From Falsarthrobacter nasiphocae (GTDB taxonomy: Bacteria > Actinomycetota > Actinomycetes > Actinomycetales > Micrococcaceae): DNA of 64,000 bases. The DNA is taken from contig NZ_JAVDUI010000001.1 of NCBI RefSeq assembly GCF_031456275.1, forward strand, positions 992,001 to 1,056,000, in the 5' to 3' direction. How positions within the stretch are numbered: the first letter of the stretch is position 1; each line of letters opens with the position of its first letter. Under the pieces are notes generated by a model, which was given only the letters and a program-made list of their open reading frames with translations, made no database searches and was not told the origin of the DNA. The translations under genes were made by a program, and so were the position numbers. Below are positions 17,193-24,623 of the stretch, piece after piece.

Positions 17193-18095
17193 GTGACCCC
17201 GACAGCCGCCCGCCTCGACTCCTTCCACCGCCGCCTCCTCGACTGGTTCGACGACCACGAGCGAGACCTTCCCTGGCGCCACGACGGCACCACCGCGTGG
17301 GGCGTCTTCGTCAGCGAAGTGATGTCGCAGCAGACCCCCGTCGCCCGCGTGGCCCCCATCTGGGCGGAGTGGATGACGCGCTGGCCCCGTCCGGCCGACC
17401 TCGCGTCCGTCCCCGAGGCTGAGGCGGTCCGGGCCTGGGGCCGTCTCGGCTACCCGCGGCGGGCCCGGCGCCTCCACGCAGCGGCCGTGGCCATGGTCGA
17501 GGACCACGCCGGCGAGGTCCCCGACACCGAGGAGGAGCTCCTCACCCTCCCCGGCGTGGGCCAGTACACGGCCGCCGCCGTCGCGGCGTTCACGTTTGGC
17601 CGCCAGGCCGTCGTCGTCGACACGAACATCCGGCGCGTCCACGCCCGCTGGGAGACGGGGCACGCCCTGCCGGAGCCGAGCCTCACGCGCCGGGAGATGG
17701 CGCTGGCCGCCGAGCTCCTCCCGTCAGAGGAGAGCGGGCTCTCGCCGAGGTACAACGCGGCCGTCATGGAGCTGGGGGCGCTGGTGTGCACGGCGCGCTC
17801 GCCGCGGTGCGGGGACTGCCCTCTCCTCGACGACTGCGCGTGGATTGCGGCGGGGCGGCCCGAGCCGCATTACACCCCGAAGGGCCAGCCGTGGGCGGGG
17901 ACGAAACGGCAGATCCGCGGGGCGATCGTCGGGCATCTGCGGGAGCGGGAGGACGGGGACGCGCGGACGACGACGATCCAAGCCGTTGTGGGCTCGGTCC
18001 AGCCCTCCCCTGAGCCAAGCCGCGTGGAGGAATGCCTCGAGGACCTCATCAGGGAGGGCATGGTGACGCAGGACGGGGACCGGGTGACGCTGTAG
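17193..18095 (+). CDS. mutY: A/G-specific adenine glycosylase MutY
   Basis: A 300-residue base-excision repair glycosylase that removes adenine opposite 8-oxoguanine. It has the catalytic Glu in SEVMSQQT (about residue 41), the HhH motif LPGVGQYTAAAVAAF and the catalytic Asp in VVDTNIRRVH (about 143). The 4Fe-4S ligands are in CTARSPRCGDCPLLDDC. The C-terminal MutT-like domain is short, as in other actinobacteria. The GTG start follows a -10 hexamer directly, so the mRNA is probably leaderless. Confidence 0.93.
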   Translation: MTPTAARLDSFHRRLLDWFDDHERDLPWRHDGTTAWGVFVSEVMSQQTPVARVAPIWAEWMTRWPRPADLASVPEAEAVRAWGRLGYPRRARRLHAAAVAMVEDHAGEVPDTEEELLTLPGVGQYTAAAVAAFTFGRQAVVVDTNIRRVHARWETGHALPEPSLTRREMALAAELLPSEESGLSPRYNAAVMELGALVCTARSPRCGDCPLLDDCAWIAAGRPEPHYTPKGQPWAGTKRQIRGAIVGHLREREDGDARTTTIQAVVGSVQPSPEPSRVEECLEDLIREGMVTQDGDRVTL

Positions 18096-18121
18096 GCGTG
18101 GCGAGTGCCTGCGCGCCGAAC

Positions 18122-18137
18122 CCCCGTGACAACGGGG
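18122..18137 (+). terminator. Short hairpin after mutY
   Basis: CCCCGT (18122-18127) and ACGGGG (18132-18137) form a 6-bp stem with a GACA loop, 27 bases after the mutY stop. Confidence 0.45.
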
Positions 18138-18209
18138 CTGCGAAGGCCGAAACGCTCGCCGGGCCGGAGGTCAGGCAAGGCCGAGGGCCGGACCCCATGG
18201 GGACGTGAA

Positions 18210-18239
18210 AGCGGCGGCCCCCAAACGGGAACCGCCGCT
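18210..18239 (-). terminator. Terminator of the small repeat-protein gene
   Basis: AGCGGCGG and CCGCCGCT form a perfect 8-bp stem with extra CCC/GGG pairing inside the loop. On the minus strand it is followed by TTTC, about 78 bases after the stop at 18317. Confidence 0.6.
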
Positions 18240-18316
18240 GCACGAAAAGAAGTGGGTGAGCCGCTGCGTGACTGTGCGCGGCCTGCACCGGGACGCCGCT
18301 CTCACGGCACGGAGTA

Positions 18317-18535
18317 CTACTCGTTGTTGCCGAGCTTGTCCTTGAGGAAGTCCCCGGCCTTGTTGAGCTTGTCGCCGTGCTGCTCCTGCAGACCGTCGAC
18401 CTTCTCGTTGAGGCCACCGAGCTTGTCGCCATGCTGCTCCTGCAGACCGTCGACAGCTCCGTTGAGACCGCCCTCGCCGTTGGCGGCGTTTCCGAGCGCG
18501 TCCTTGGCACCATTCTTGATGTCTTCGAAACCCAT
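18317..18535 (-). CDS. Small repeat protein, Rv0909/MT0933-antitoxin-like
   Basis: A 72-residue hydrophilic protein, MGFEDIKNGAKDALGN followed by two 18-residue repeats with core GLQEQHGDKL, ending KAGDFLKDKLGNNE. The coding repeats are 34 of 35 bases identical (18366-18400 and 18420-18454). The GDKL/KAGDF pattern recalls the MT0933-like antitoxin family and, more loosely, CsbD-type stress proteins. No toxin gene is adjacent. AAGGAGA precedes the ATG. A 9-base inverted repeat (GTTGAAGAA at 18550, TTCTTCAAC at 18612) spans the upstream region and may be regulatory. Confidence 0.65.
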   Translation of the reverse strand: MGFEDIKNGAKDALGNAANGEGGLNGAVDGLQEQHGDKLGGLNEKVDGLQEQHGDKLNKAGDFLKDKLGNNE

Positions 18536-18648
18536 GTGCGTCTCCTTCTGTTGAAGAAAGACCTGAATCACCGTGATGATTCCGGCGGCGCCAGTCCGGT
18601 CAGCGCTCTTGTTCTTCAACCTAGACCCGTGGCGACGATTCCCGCAAG

Positions 18649-18671
18649 CACCCCGGTGAATCCCCGGGGTG
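18649..18671 (-). terminator. Terminator after the argA-like gene
   Basis: CACCCCGG (18649-18656) and CCGGGGTG (18664-18671) form a perfect 8-bp stem about 40 bases beyond the stop at 18711. Confidence 0.5.
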
Positions 18672-18710
18672 CGGCCAGCCCACTGCCAGGGACCGCATCG
18701 CAGCACCCGT

Positions 18711-19259
18711 TCAGGAGAGGCGGCGAATCATCCGAGTGTTGCCCAGGGTGTTGGGCTTGACCCGCGCCAGATCCAGGAACTCGGCCACGCCCTCGTCGTG
18801 AGACCGGAGGAGCTCCGCGTAAACGGCCGGATCGACGTCGTCCTGATTGCTCATGACCTCAAAGCCATGGCGAGCGAAAAAGTCCACCTCAAAGGTGAGG
18901 CAGAAAACCCGGGTGACCCCAAGGCTGCGCGCGTCGTCGAGAAGAGACTCAAGCAGGCGGCCCCCGAGGCCCTGGCCGCGAGCCCGCCCGTCAACCGCCA
19001 GCGTGCGGACCTCAGCGAGGTCCTCCCACATGACGTGGACGGCGCCGCAGGCAAGAAGCCCCTCGGCGTCCTCGGCGACCCGGAACTCCTGGATGGACTC
19101 GAAATAGGAGACGGCCTCCTTGGCCACAAGCACGCGCTCAGCCGCGAGCGGTGCGACGAGGGCGCGGATCCCCGCGACGTCCCCCGTCCTCGCGCGGCGG
19201 ATGACCACGTCCGGCTGTGCGTCGGGTCCGTGCGGTGGGGTGAGGGATTTCGCGGCCAT
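18711..19259 (-). CDS. argA: Amino-acid N-acetyltransferase (actinobacterial ArgA type)
   Basis: A 182-residue GNAT acetyltransferase resembling mycobacterial Rv2747, the short ArgA that acetylates glutamate/glutamine for arginine synthesis. Matching stretches are CGAVHVMWEDLAEVRTLAV, the acetyl-CoA loop RARGQGLGGRLL, LTFEVDFFARHGF and the C-terminal VAEFLDLARVKPNTLGNTRM. A CATACT hexamer ends seven bases before the ATG, so the mRNA may be leaderless. The gene stands alone, divergent from the methionine importer. Confidence 0.85.
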   Translation of the reverse strand: MAAKSLTPPHGPDAQPDVVIRRARTGDVAGIRALVAPLAAERVLVAKEAVSYFESIQEFRVAEDAEGLLACGAVHVMWEDLAEVRTLAVDGRARGQGLGGRLLESLLDDARSLGVTRVFCLTFEVDFFARHGFEVMSNQDDVDPAVYAELLRSHDEGVAEFLDLARVKPNTLGNTRMIRRLS

Positions 19260-19330
19260 GCCTCCCAGTATGGGTTGCGGGCGGCCGGATTTGTGAACGC
19301 GCCCGCCTCTGGGTCAATATAGGAAAAGCA

Positions 19331-19410
19331 GGATCAAGAGACCCGACGCAAAGCTCTGGCTAGTCGGGCGGCAACCCTCTCCCGTAGTGGGGTGCCCCAG
19401 ATGAAGATCC
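19331..19410 (+). promoter_or_regulatory. SAM riboswitch aptamer, SAM-IV type
   Basis: This is an S-adenosylmethionine aptamer of the SAM-I/IV clan. P1 is GGATC (19331-19335) with GATCC (19406-19410), and the conserved AAGAG follows P1. P2 is CCCGAC (19342-19347) with GTCGGG (19363-19368). P3 is GGCAACC (19370-19376) with GGGGTGCC (19389-19396). The 3' part, GGTGCCCC then GATGAAGATC, fits SAM-IV better than SAM-I. It lies upstream of metQNI and should lower expression when SAM is abundant. A -10-like TATAGG is at 19318. Confidence 0.8.
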
Positions 19411-19440
19411 GGCCGGCGCGGATTGCGCTCCGGCAAGTAC

Positions 19441-19502
19441 GGCGGTTCCTCGCAGAGAACAGCCTCGATCACACATGAAGGGCCCTTCCTCTGCGAGCCG
19501 CC
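19441..19502 (+). promoter_or_regulatory. Probable expression-platform hairpin of the riboswitch
   Basis: GGCGG and CTCGCAGAG (19441-19457) can pair with CTCTGCGAG and CCGCC (19489-19502), leaving a small bulge. The stem lies between the aptamer and metQ with about 80 bases before the start codon. That suggests transcriptional rather than ribosome-site control. No U-run follows. Confidence 0.5.
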
Positions 19503-19584
19503 ACAGTACTGATGCGGCTCACCGTTCACTTCCAGCCGTCTCTGTGGACACAGGCGGCGGCTGACCGTCACATCAAGGAACATC

Positions 19585-20478
19585 ATGAAACTCAAGAAGC
19601 TCATCGCTGCGGCGGCTATAGCCCCCATCGCCCTCAGCCTCGCGGCCTGCTCGCCCTCCGAATCCTCGGGCGACGCCAGCGGCTCGAAGGACTCGAAGAC
19701 CGTCACGATCGGCATCGTGGACATCAACCCCCAGCAGGACGTGCTCAAGGAGGTCGCGAAGGAGAAGGGCATCAACATTGTCTACAAGCCCTTCCAGACC
19801 TACACGCAGCCGAACCCGGCGCTGAAGCAGAAGCAGATTGACCTCAACTGGTTCCAGCACATCGCGTACCTCGCGGACTACAACGTCAATGCGAACGACA
19901 CACTGACGCCGATCGGCCCCACCGAGATCGTCCCGCTGGGCCTGTACTCCAAGAAGCACACGTCCGTGAAGGACCTCCCGCAGGGCGCCGAGGTGGCCAT
20001 CCCCAACGACTCCATCAACGAGGCGCGCGCGCTCAACCTCCTCAAGGCCCAGGGCCTCGTCACCCTCACCTCCGAGACCACGGCGCCGAGCACCCTGGAC
20101 GTGGACAAGGCGAAGTCCAAGGTCAAGGTCACCCCGGTTGACGCCACCCAGACCGTGCTCCAGCTGAGCTCGCTCGACGCCGCCGTCGTGAACAACACGT
20201 TCCTGGGCCGCGCGAACCTGGACCCGAACAAGGCCCTCGCGAAGGACGACCCCAAGGATCCCTCGGCCGTCCCGTACGTCAACGGCTTCGTCTCCCGCGC
20301 GGAAGACAAGGACAACGAGACCTACAAGCAGATTGCCGAGCTCTACCACGACTCCCGCGTCCAGGAGGCCGTGAAGAAGGAGTCGAAGGGCACCTCGGTC
20401 GAGGCGAAGAACTCGCAGGCCGAGATGATCGACGTCCTCAAGAAGTACGAGGACTCGCTCAAGAACGCGAAGAAGTAG
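19585..20478 (+). CDS. metQ: Methionine-binding lipoprotein MetQ (NlpA family)
   Basis: A 297-residue extracellular substrate-binding lipoprotein for D/L-methionine. The signal peptide MKLKKLIAAAAIAPIALS ends in lipobox LAAC, followed by a Ser/Gly/Asp linker and the NlpA fold. Typical stretches are DLNWFQHIAYL, VAIPNDSINEARALNLL and DAAVVNNTF. AAGGAA lies upstream of the ATG. The SAM riboswitch supports a methionine role. metN begins five bases after the stop. Confidence 0.95.
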   Translation: MKLKKLIAAAAIAPIALSLAACSPSESSGDASGSKDSKTVTIGIVDINPQQDVLKEVAKEKGINIVYKPFQTYTQPNPALKQKQIDLNWFQHIAYLADYNVNANDTLTPIGPTEIVPLGLYSKKHTSVKDLPQGAEVAIPNDSINEARALNLLKAQGLVTLTSETTAPSTLDVDKAKSKVKVTPVDATQTVLQLSSLDAAVVNNTFLGRANLDPNKALAKDDPKDPSAVPYVNGFVSRAEDKDNETYKQIAELYHDSRVQEAVKKESKGTSVEAKNSQAEMIDVLKKYEDSLKNAKK

Positions 20479-20483
20479 GCGCA

Positions 20484-21551
20484 GTGTCGTCAGTTCTCAA
20501 CTCCTCGGCGGCGGGCACCGAGCCCGCCGCCGAGGGCGCCATTGTCTTCACCAACGCGACGAAGCAGTTCAGGGTCGGCAAGAACCTTGTCACGGCGGTG
20601 GACAACGTGTCCCTGCGCATCGAGAAGGGCGAGATCTTCGGGATCATCGGCTACTCGGGTGCGGGAAAGTCCACAATCGTCCGCCTCATCAACGGTCTTG
20701 AGCCCGCCACGAGCGGCTCCATCCTCGTCAACGGCCAGGAGGTCGTGGGGCTGAGCGAGGGGCAGCTGGCGAAGATCCGCCCGAACATCGGCATGATCTT
20801 CCAGCAGTTCAACCTCCTCACGTCCCGGACCGTGGAGCGCAACGTCGAGTTCCCGCTGGAGCTCGCCGGGTGGCCCAAGGCCAAGCGCAAGGCCCGCGTG
20901 GCCGAGCTCCTCGAGTTCGTAGGCCTCTCCGACCGCGCCAAGAACTACCCCGAGCAGCTCTCGGGCGGCCAGAAGCAGCGCGTGGGCATCGCCCGCGCCC
21001 TCGCCAATGACCCGGCGATCCTCCTCGCGGACGAGTCCACCTCGGCCCTCGACCCGGAGACGACCGCGGAGGTGCTGCGCGTCCTCAAGCGCGTCAACGA
21101 GCGCCTCGGCATCACCATCGTGGTCATCACCCACGAGATGGACGTCGTGCGCACCATCGCGGACCGGATCGCCGTCATGGAGAAGGGCCGCGTCGTGGAA
21201 ACCGGCAGCACGTTCGAGATCTTCTCGAACCCGCAGACCACCACGACCCGCTCCTTCGTCTCCACCGTGGAGCACTCCGAGCCGAACGCCGAGGAGCTCG
21301 CGCACTTGCGCAGGCGCTTCGATGGGCGTCTGGTCACCGTGACCATCCGGGACGGCTCCCGCGTGGGCACCATCCTGTCCGACGCCGGCGCGGACGGGGT
21401 TCGTTTTGAGGTGGTCTACGGCGGTATTTCCGCACTGCAGGAGAGGTCCTATGGCTCCCTGACCGTGGCCCTCACGGGGAACGATGCGGCCATTGACCGC
21501 CTCATCGCCAACCTCGCCTCCGAGACCGATGTGAAGGAGCTTTCCGCATGA
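20484..21551 (+). CDS. metN: Methionine ABC transporter ATPase MetN
   Basis: A 355-residue ATPase with Walker A GYSGAGKST, Q-loop FQQFNLL, signature LSGGQKQRVGIARAL, Walker B ILLADESTSALDP and H-loop ITHEMDVV. The C-terminal NIL domain (about 275-350) binds methionine and trans-inhibits the importer in characterised homologues. The start is GTG at 20484. The stop overlaps the metI start (ATGA). Confidence 0.95.
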   Translation: MSSVLNSSAAGTEPAAEGAIVFTNATKQFRVGKNLVTAVDNVSLRIEKGEIFGIIGYSGAGKSTIVRLINGLEPATSGSILVNGQEVVGLSEGQLAKIRPNIGMIFQQFNLLTSRTVERNVEFPLELAGWPKAKRKARVAELLEFVGLSDRAKNYPEQLSGGQKQRVGIARALANDPAILLADESTSALDPETTAEVLRVLKRVNERLGITIVVITHEMDVVRTIADRIAVMEKGRVVETGSTFEIFSNPQTTTTRSFVSTVEHSEPNAEELAHLRRRFDGRLVTVTIRDGSRVGTILSDAGADGVRFEVVYGGISALQERSYGSLTVALTGNDAAIDRLIANLASETDVKELSA

Positions 21552-22276
21552 CGGCCTCCCTGACTACCACCGCGCTTTCCACCTGGGTGCCGCTGGCCGC
21601 GAATGACACGGACTGGAACAAGATGCGTCCGGCGCTGCTCGACGCGCTCCAGGACACCCTGTACATGGTGTCCCGGACGCTCCTCTTCGCCGGCATCCTG
21701 GGCCTGATCGTCGGCCTGCTGCTGTACTGCCTCCGCCCGAAGGGCATCCTGGGCGGGTCCCCCGTGGCCCGCGGGCTGCACCTGGTGCTCAACCTGATCA
21801 TCAACACGGTGAGGCCCATCCCGTTCATCATCCTGCTCGTGGCCGTCTGGCCGCTGACGGAGGCCGTGGTGGGCAAGACGATTGGCCCGAACGCCGCGGT
21901 CTTCGTCATGACCATCGGCGCGACGTTCGCGGTGGCTCGCATCGTTGAGCAGAACCTCATGAGCGTGGACCCCGGCGTGATCGAGGCAGCCCGCTCCATG
22001 GGCGCCAAGCCGTGGCAGATCATTCGCAAGGTGATCCTGCCCGAGGCGCTCGGCCCGCTCGTCCTCGGGTACACGTTCCTGCTCATCGGCATCGTGGACA
22101 TGTCCGCGATGGCCGGCGCCATCGGCTCCGGCGGCCTCGGCAACTTCGCCATCATGTACGGATACCAGCAGTTCAACACGGAGCTCACGTGGGTTGCGGT
22201 GGCGATCATCATCGTCCTCGTGCAGATCGTGCAGTTCTTCGGAAACTGGCTGGCCCGGAAGATCATGCGGCGGTAG
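21548..22276 (+). CDS. metI: Methionine ABC transporter permease MetI
   Basis: A 242-residue permease with five membrane segments and the EAA loop EAARSMGAKPWQIIRKVILPEA that couples to MetN. Its N-terminus is somewhat longer than in E. coli MetI. The start overlaps the metN stop by four bases. It is the last gene of metQNI, followed by a strong terminator. Confidence 0.94.
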   Translation: MTASLTTTALSTWVPLAANDTDWNKMRPALLDALQDTLYMVSRTLLFAGILGLIVGLLLYCLRPKGILGGSPVARGLHLVLNLIINTVRPIPFIILLVAVWPLTEAVVGKTIGPNAAVFVMTIGATFAVARIVEQNLMSVDPGVIEAARSMGAKPWQIIRKVILPEALGPLVLGYTFLLIGIVDMSAMAGAIGSGGLGNFAIMYGYQQFNTELTWVAVAIIIVLVQIVQFFGNWLARKIMRR

Positions 22277-22307
22277 CAGGGGGCTCTCCCCCGTCATCAC
22301 GCGGATC

Positions 22308-22341
22308 CTCGGCCCCTGGCGCTTCGGCGCTGGGGGCCGAG
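22308..22341 (+). terminator. Terminator after metI
   Basis: CTCGGCCCC then GGCGC pair with GCGC then GGGGCCGAG around a TTCG tetraloop, with TGCTTT just downstream. It is a stable extended stem and a convincing operon end. Confidence 0.85.
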
Positions 22342-22413
22342 TGCTTTCAGTCCAAGCACCCGCCCCCGCACTCTGACGAGCTGCCGGGGGCGGATTCTCC
22401 CTTTCCCGGCCGT

Positions 22414-22419
22414 TAGGAT
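22414..22419 (+). promoter_or_regulatory. -10 hexamer of a near-leaderless promoter (AhpD-like gene)
   Basis: TAGGAT ends seven bases before the ATG at 22427, with no ribosome site between. Confidence 0.55.
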
Positions 22420-22426
22420 TCTTGGC

Positions 22427-22924
22427 ATGAGCCAACCGTCTTCCCCTGGTGCGCTGTCCTATTACCTCGACAAGTCCAACCCGGCCGCGTGGAAGGCCAT
22501 CGGGGCCCTCTCGAAGGCAGCGGGGGACGACGCGCGGGCGGCGGGGCTCTCCCCGGAGCTCGTCGAGCTCGTGTGCCTCCGCGTCTCCCAGATCAACGGC
22601 TGCGCCTACTGCCTTCACGTCCACACGAAGAAGGCCATTGCGGCAGGGGTCAGCGATCAACGCCGCGCCCTCCTCGCCGCGTGGGAGGAGTCCGACCTCT
22701 ATTCGGACGTGGAGAAGGCGGCGCTGCGCCTCGCCGAGGCCGTCACCACGCTTCACCCCGCAGAAGACCGGGACTTCGCCCAGATCTTCGGCTACAGCTT
22801 CCTCACACCTCAGCAGTACGGGGCCGTCCAGTGGCTGGCCATCACGATGAACGCGACGAACCGCATTTCGATCCTGTCTCACCACCCGGTTCCGGCCGAG
22901 TCCTATGGCGGGTCCGAGTCATAG
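22427..22924 (+). CDS. AhpD-like carboxymuconolactone decarboxylase-family protein
   Basis: A 165-residue helical protein of the AhpD/CMD superfamily. The redox pair is C59 and C62 in GCAYCLHVHTKKA, with the flanking His usual for peroxidase-linked AhpD proteins. A role in peroxide reduction is plausible, but no AhpC partner is adjacent. The gene seems leaderless. Its last codons and stop fall in an 18-bp tandem repeat (22903-22951), so the C-terminal SYGGSES may vary between strains. Confidence 0.82.
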   Translation: MSQPSSPGALSYYLDKSNPAAWKAIGALSKAAGDDARAAGLSPELVELVCLRVSQINGCAYCLHVHTKKAIAAGVSDQRRALLAAWEESDLYSDVEKAALRLAEAVTTLHPAEDRDFAQIFGYSFLTPQQYGAVQWLAITMNATNRISILSHHPVPAESYGGSES

Positions 22925-22951
22925 GGCGGGTCCGAGTCATAGGGCGGGTCC
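22903..22951 (+). repeat. 18-bp tandem repeat spanning the AhpD stop codon
   Basis: The unit ATAGGGCGGGTCCGAGTC occurs as a variant copy (22903-22920), an exact copy (22921-22938) and a partial copy (22939-22951). The unit length is a multiple of three. The in-frame TAG appears only from the second unit on, because the first reads TAT instead. Confidence 0.85.
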
Positions 22952-23023
22952 CCGGCGTCCGGAACCCAGCCTGGCTGCATTGACACCTGATCGTCTCTCA
23001 TCCCCACCGAAACGGAGAACATC

Positions 23024-23389
23024 ATGTCCCCCACTGTTGAGAATCCGCTCGTCAGCGTCGGCCACCAGGAAGGCCTCCCGGCCTTTGAGATCCATGTGGA
23101 CGGCTCAGGACAGCCGGCGGGTTTCACCCAGTTTGTCGACGTCGAGCACGACAGCGTGACGCAGCGCATTTTCCCGCACACGTCCGTCAAGGACGAGTTC
23201 AGCGGACAGGGCCTCGCCTCAGTGCTCGTCAAGGGAGCGCTGGACCAGACCATCGCCGACGGCATCCGGATCGTCCCGGTCTGCCCCTACGTCGCCGCCT
23301 GGCTCAAGCGCCATGAGGACTACGCCGAGCACGCGGACCGCGTCAGCACTCGCCACCTGGAGGCGCTCAAGTCCGCCGTCCGGGGATAG
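23024..23389 (+). CDS. Small GNAT-family N-acetyltransferase (Acetyltransf_CG type)
   Basis: A 121-residue compact acetyltransferase-like protein of the YjdJ/Acetyltransf_CG type. It has a central acetyl-CoA segment, FSGQGLASVLVKGALDQTIADG, followed by the family hallmark VPVCPYVAAWLKRHEDYAEH. A good ribosome site (CGGAGAAC) precedes the ATG. The substrate is unknown; such proteins are usually single small cytoplasmic enzymes. It may be co-transcribed with the AhpD-like gene. Confidence 0.82.
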   Translation: MSPTVENPLVSVGHQEGLPAFEIHVDGSGQPAGFTQFVDVEHDSVTQRIFPHTSVKDEFSGQGLASVLVKGALDQTIADGIRIVPVCPYVAAWLKRHEDYAEHADRVSTRHLEALKSAVRG

Positions 23390-23502
23390 AGCGCCTCTCC
23401 CGCGCGGGTGGCTCGGTCTTCCGTGCGGGGGAGGGAGACGACGACGCCCCTGCGGGGAGGGTGAGGCCGCGGGCAGGACAGGCCCCGTGCCTGGCGCCGC
23501 TG

Positions 23503-24558
23503 TCAGCTGATCGGGTAGCCCGTCACGGGACCCTCGGTGTTCGGCTCCCAGCCGAGCGCCGGGGCAACGTGCTCGGCGAAGTTGCCGAGCAGGTTGAGGT
23601 TCAGCTCGGGGCCCATCTGAGCGGGGATGGTCAGCATGAGGGTATCCGCCGACATGACGGCCACGTCGCCCTTGAGCTGCTCAATGAGCTCGTCCGGCTC
23701 GCCGACATACGTCTTGCCGAACGTGCTCTTGAACCCGTCGATGACGCCCACCTGATCGCGGGTGTCTCGCCGCAGCTGCCCGTACATCAGCTGGTCTTCC
23801 TGGGACACGATGGGGAAGATGCTGCGGCTGACGCTCGTTCGCGGCGTACGCGTGTGGCCTGCTTCCTTCCACGCCTGGCGGTAGCGCTCGAGCTGCTCCG
23901 CCTGGAGGTCCGCAAACGCCGCGCCCGTGGCCTCGGTGAGCAAGGTGGAGCTCATGAGATTCACGCCTTCGCGGGCAGCCCATTCTGCACTCTCCCTCGA
24001 GGCAGCACCCCACCAGATGCGCTCGTCGAGCCCCGGTGAATGCGGCTCCAAGCGCAGGCGCACCCCTTGGCCGTACTGCTGCGGGTCCGCATCGGCGATC
24101 CTCTCTCCGCGCACAGCCCGCATGAGCTGCTCGAACTTCGGGCGGGCGATGTCGGCACCGCGAGGATCGGTGGATCCCGTGTAGCCAAACGCTTCCCAGC
24201 CGCGCAGGGCCGGCTCGGGTGAGCCACGGCTCACTCCAATCGCCAGACGCTGGTCGCTCAAGAGGTCCAGCGCAGCCAGCTCCTCGGCCAGATAGAGGGG
24301 GTTCTCGTAACGGAGGTCGATGACGCCGGTGCCGACCTCGATGTTCTTCGTGCGGGCAGCAATCGTGCTCAACAGCGGCACGGGGGCCGCCGCCTGGCGG
24401 GCGAAGTGATGGACGCGGAAATAGGCGCCGTTGACGCCCATCTCGTCGGCGCCCTCTGCAATCTCAACTGCATCCAGCAACGCTTGCTTGGCATCGGGAT
24501 CGCCAGGACCCGAGCCCGTTCCGTAGTGGCCAAAACTGAGGAATCCAAATGCCTTCAT
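23503..24558 (-). CDS. LLM-class flavin-dependent oxidoreductase
   Basis: A 351-residue bacterial-luciferase-like monooxygenase using reduced FMN or F420. The N-terminus MKAFGFLSFGHYG, the active-site strand GAYFRVHHFARQ, GTGVIDLRYENPLYLAEELAALDLLS and IGVSRGSPEPALRGWEAFGY are typical of the LLM family. The open frame extends far upstream, but the ATG at 24558 gives the canonical start. It begins 65 bases after the permease stop on the same strand and may be the last gene of that operon. The substrate is unknown. Confidence 0.88.
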   Translation of the reverse strand: MKAFGFLSFGHYGTGSGPGDPDAKQALLDAVEIAEGADEMGVNGAYFRVHHFARQAAAPVPLLSTIAARTKNIEVGTGVIDLRYENPLYLAEELAALDLLSDQRLAIGVSRGSPEPALRGWEAFGYTGSTDPRGADIARPKFEQLMRAVRGERIADADPQQYGQGVRLRLEPHSPGLDERIWWGAASRESAEWAAREGVNLMSSTLLTEATGAAFADLQAEQLERYRQAWKEAGHTRTPRTSVSRSIFPIVSQEDQLMYGQLRRDTRDQVGVIDGFKSTFGKTYVGEPDELIEQLKGDVAVMSADTLMLTIPAQMGPELNLNLLGNFAEHVAPALGWEPNTEGPVTGYPIS

Positions 24559-24623
24559 GTCGCCACTCAACTGACCGCGAGGCTGTTCTATTCCATGGCC
24601 ACCGAGGTACCCGTGGAGGGTCG

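Noticed and set aside
18317-18535. Complete toxin-antitoxin module
   Set aside because: Only the antitoxin-like protein is present. The neighbours are mutY and an ArgA-type acetyltransferase, and the latter matches an arginine-pathway enzyme, not an acetyltransferase toxin.
22903-22951. Possible CRISPR-like array
   Set aside because: The 18-bp units are directly adjacent with no spacers, and no cas gene is present. It is a simple tandem repeat.
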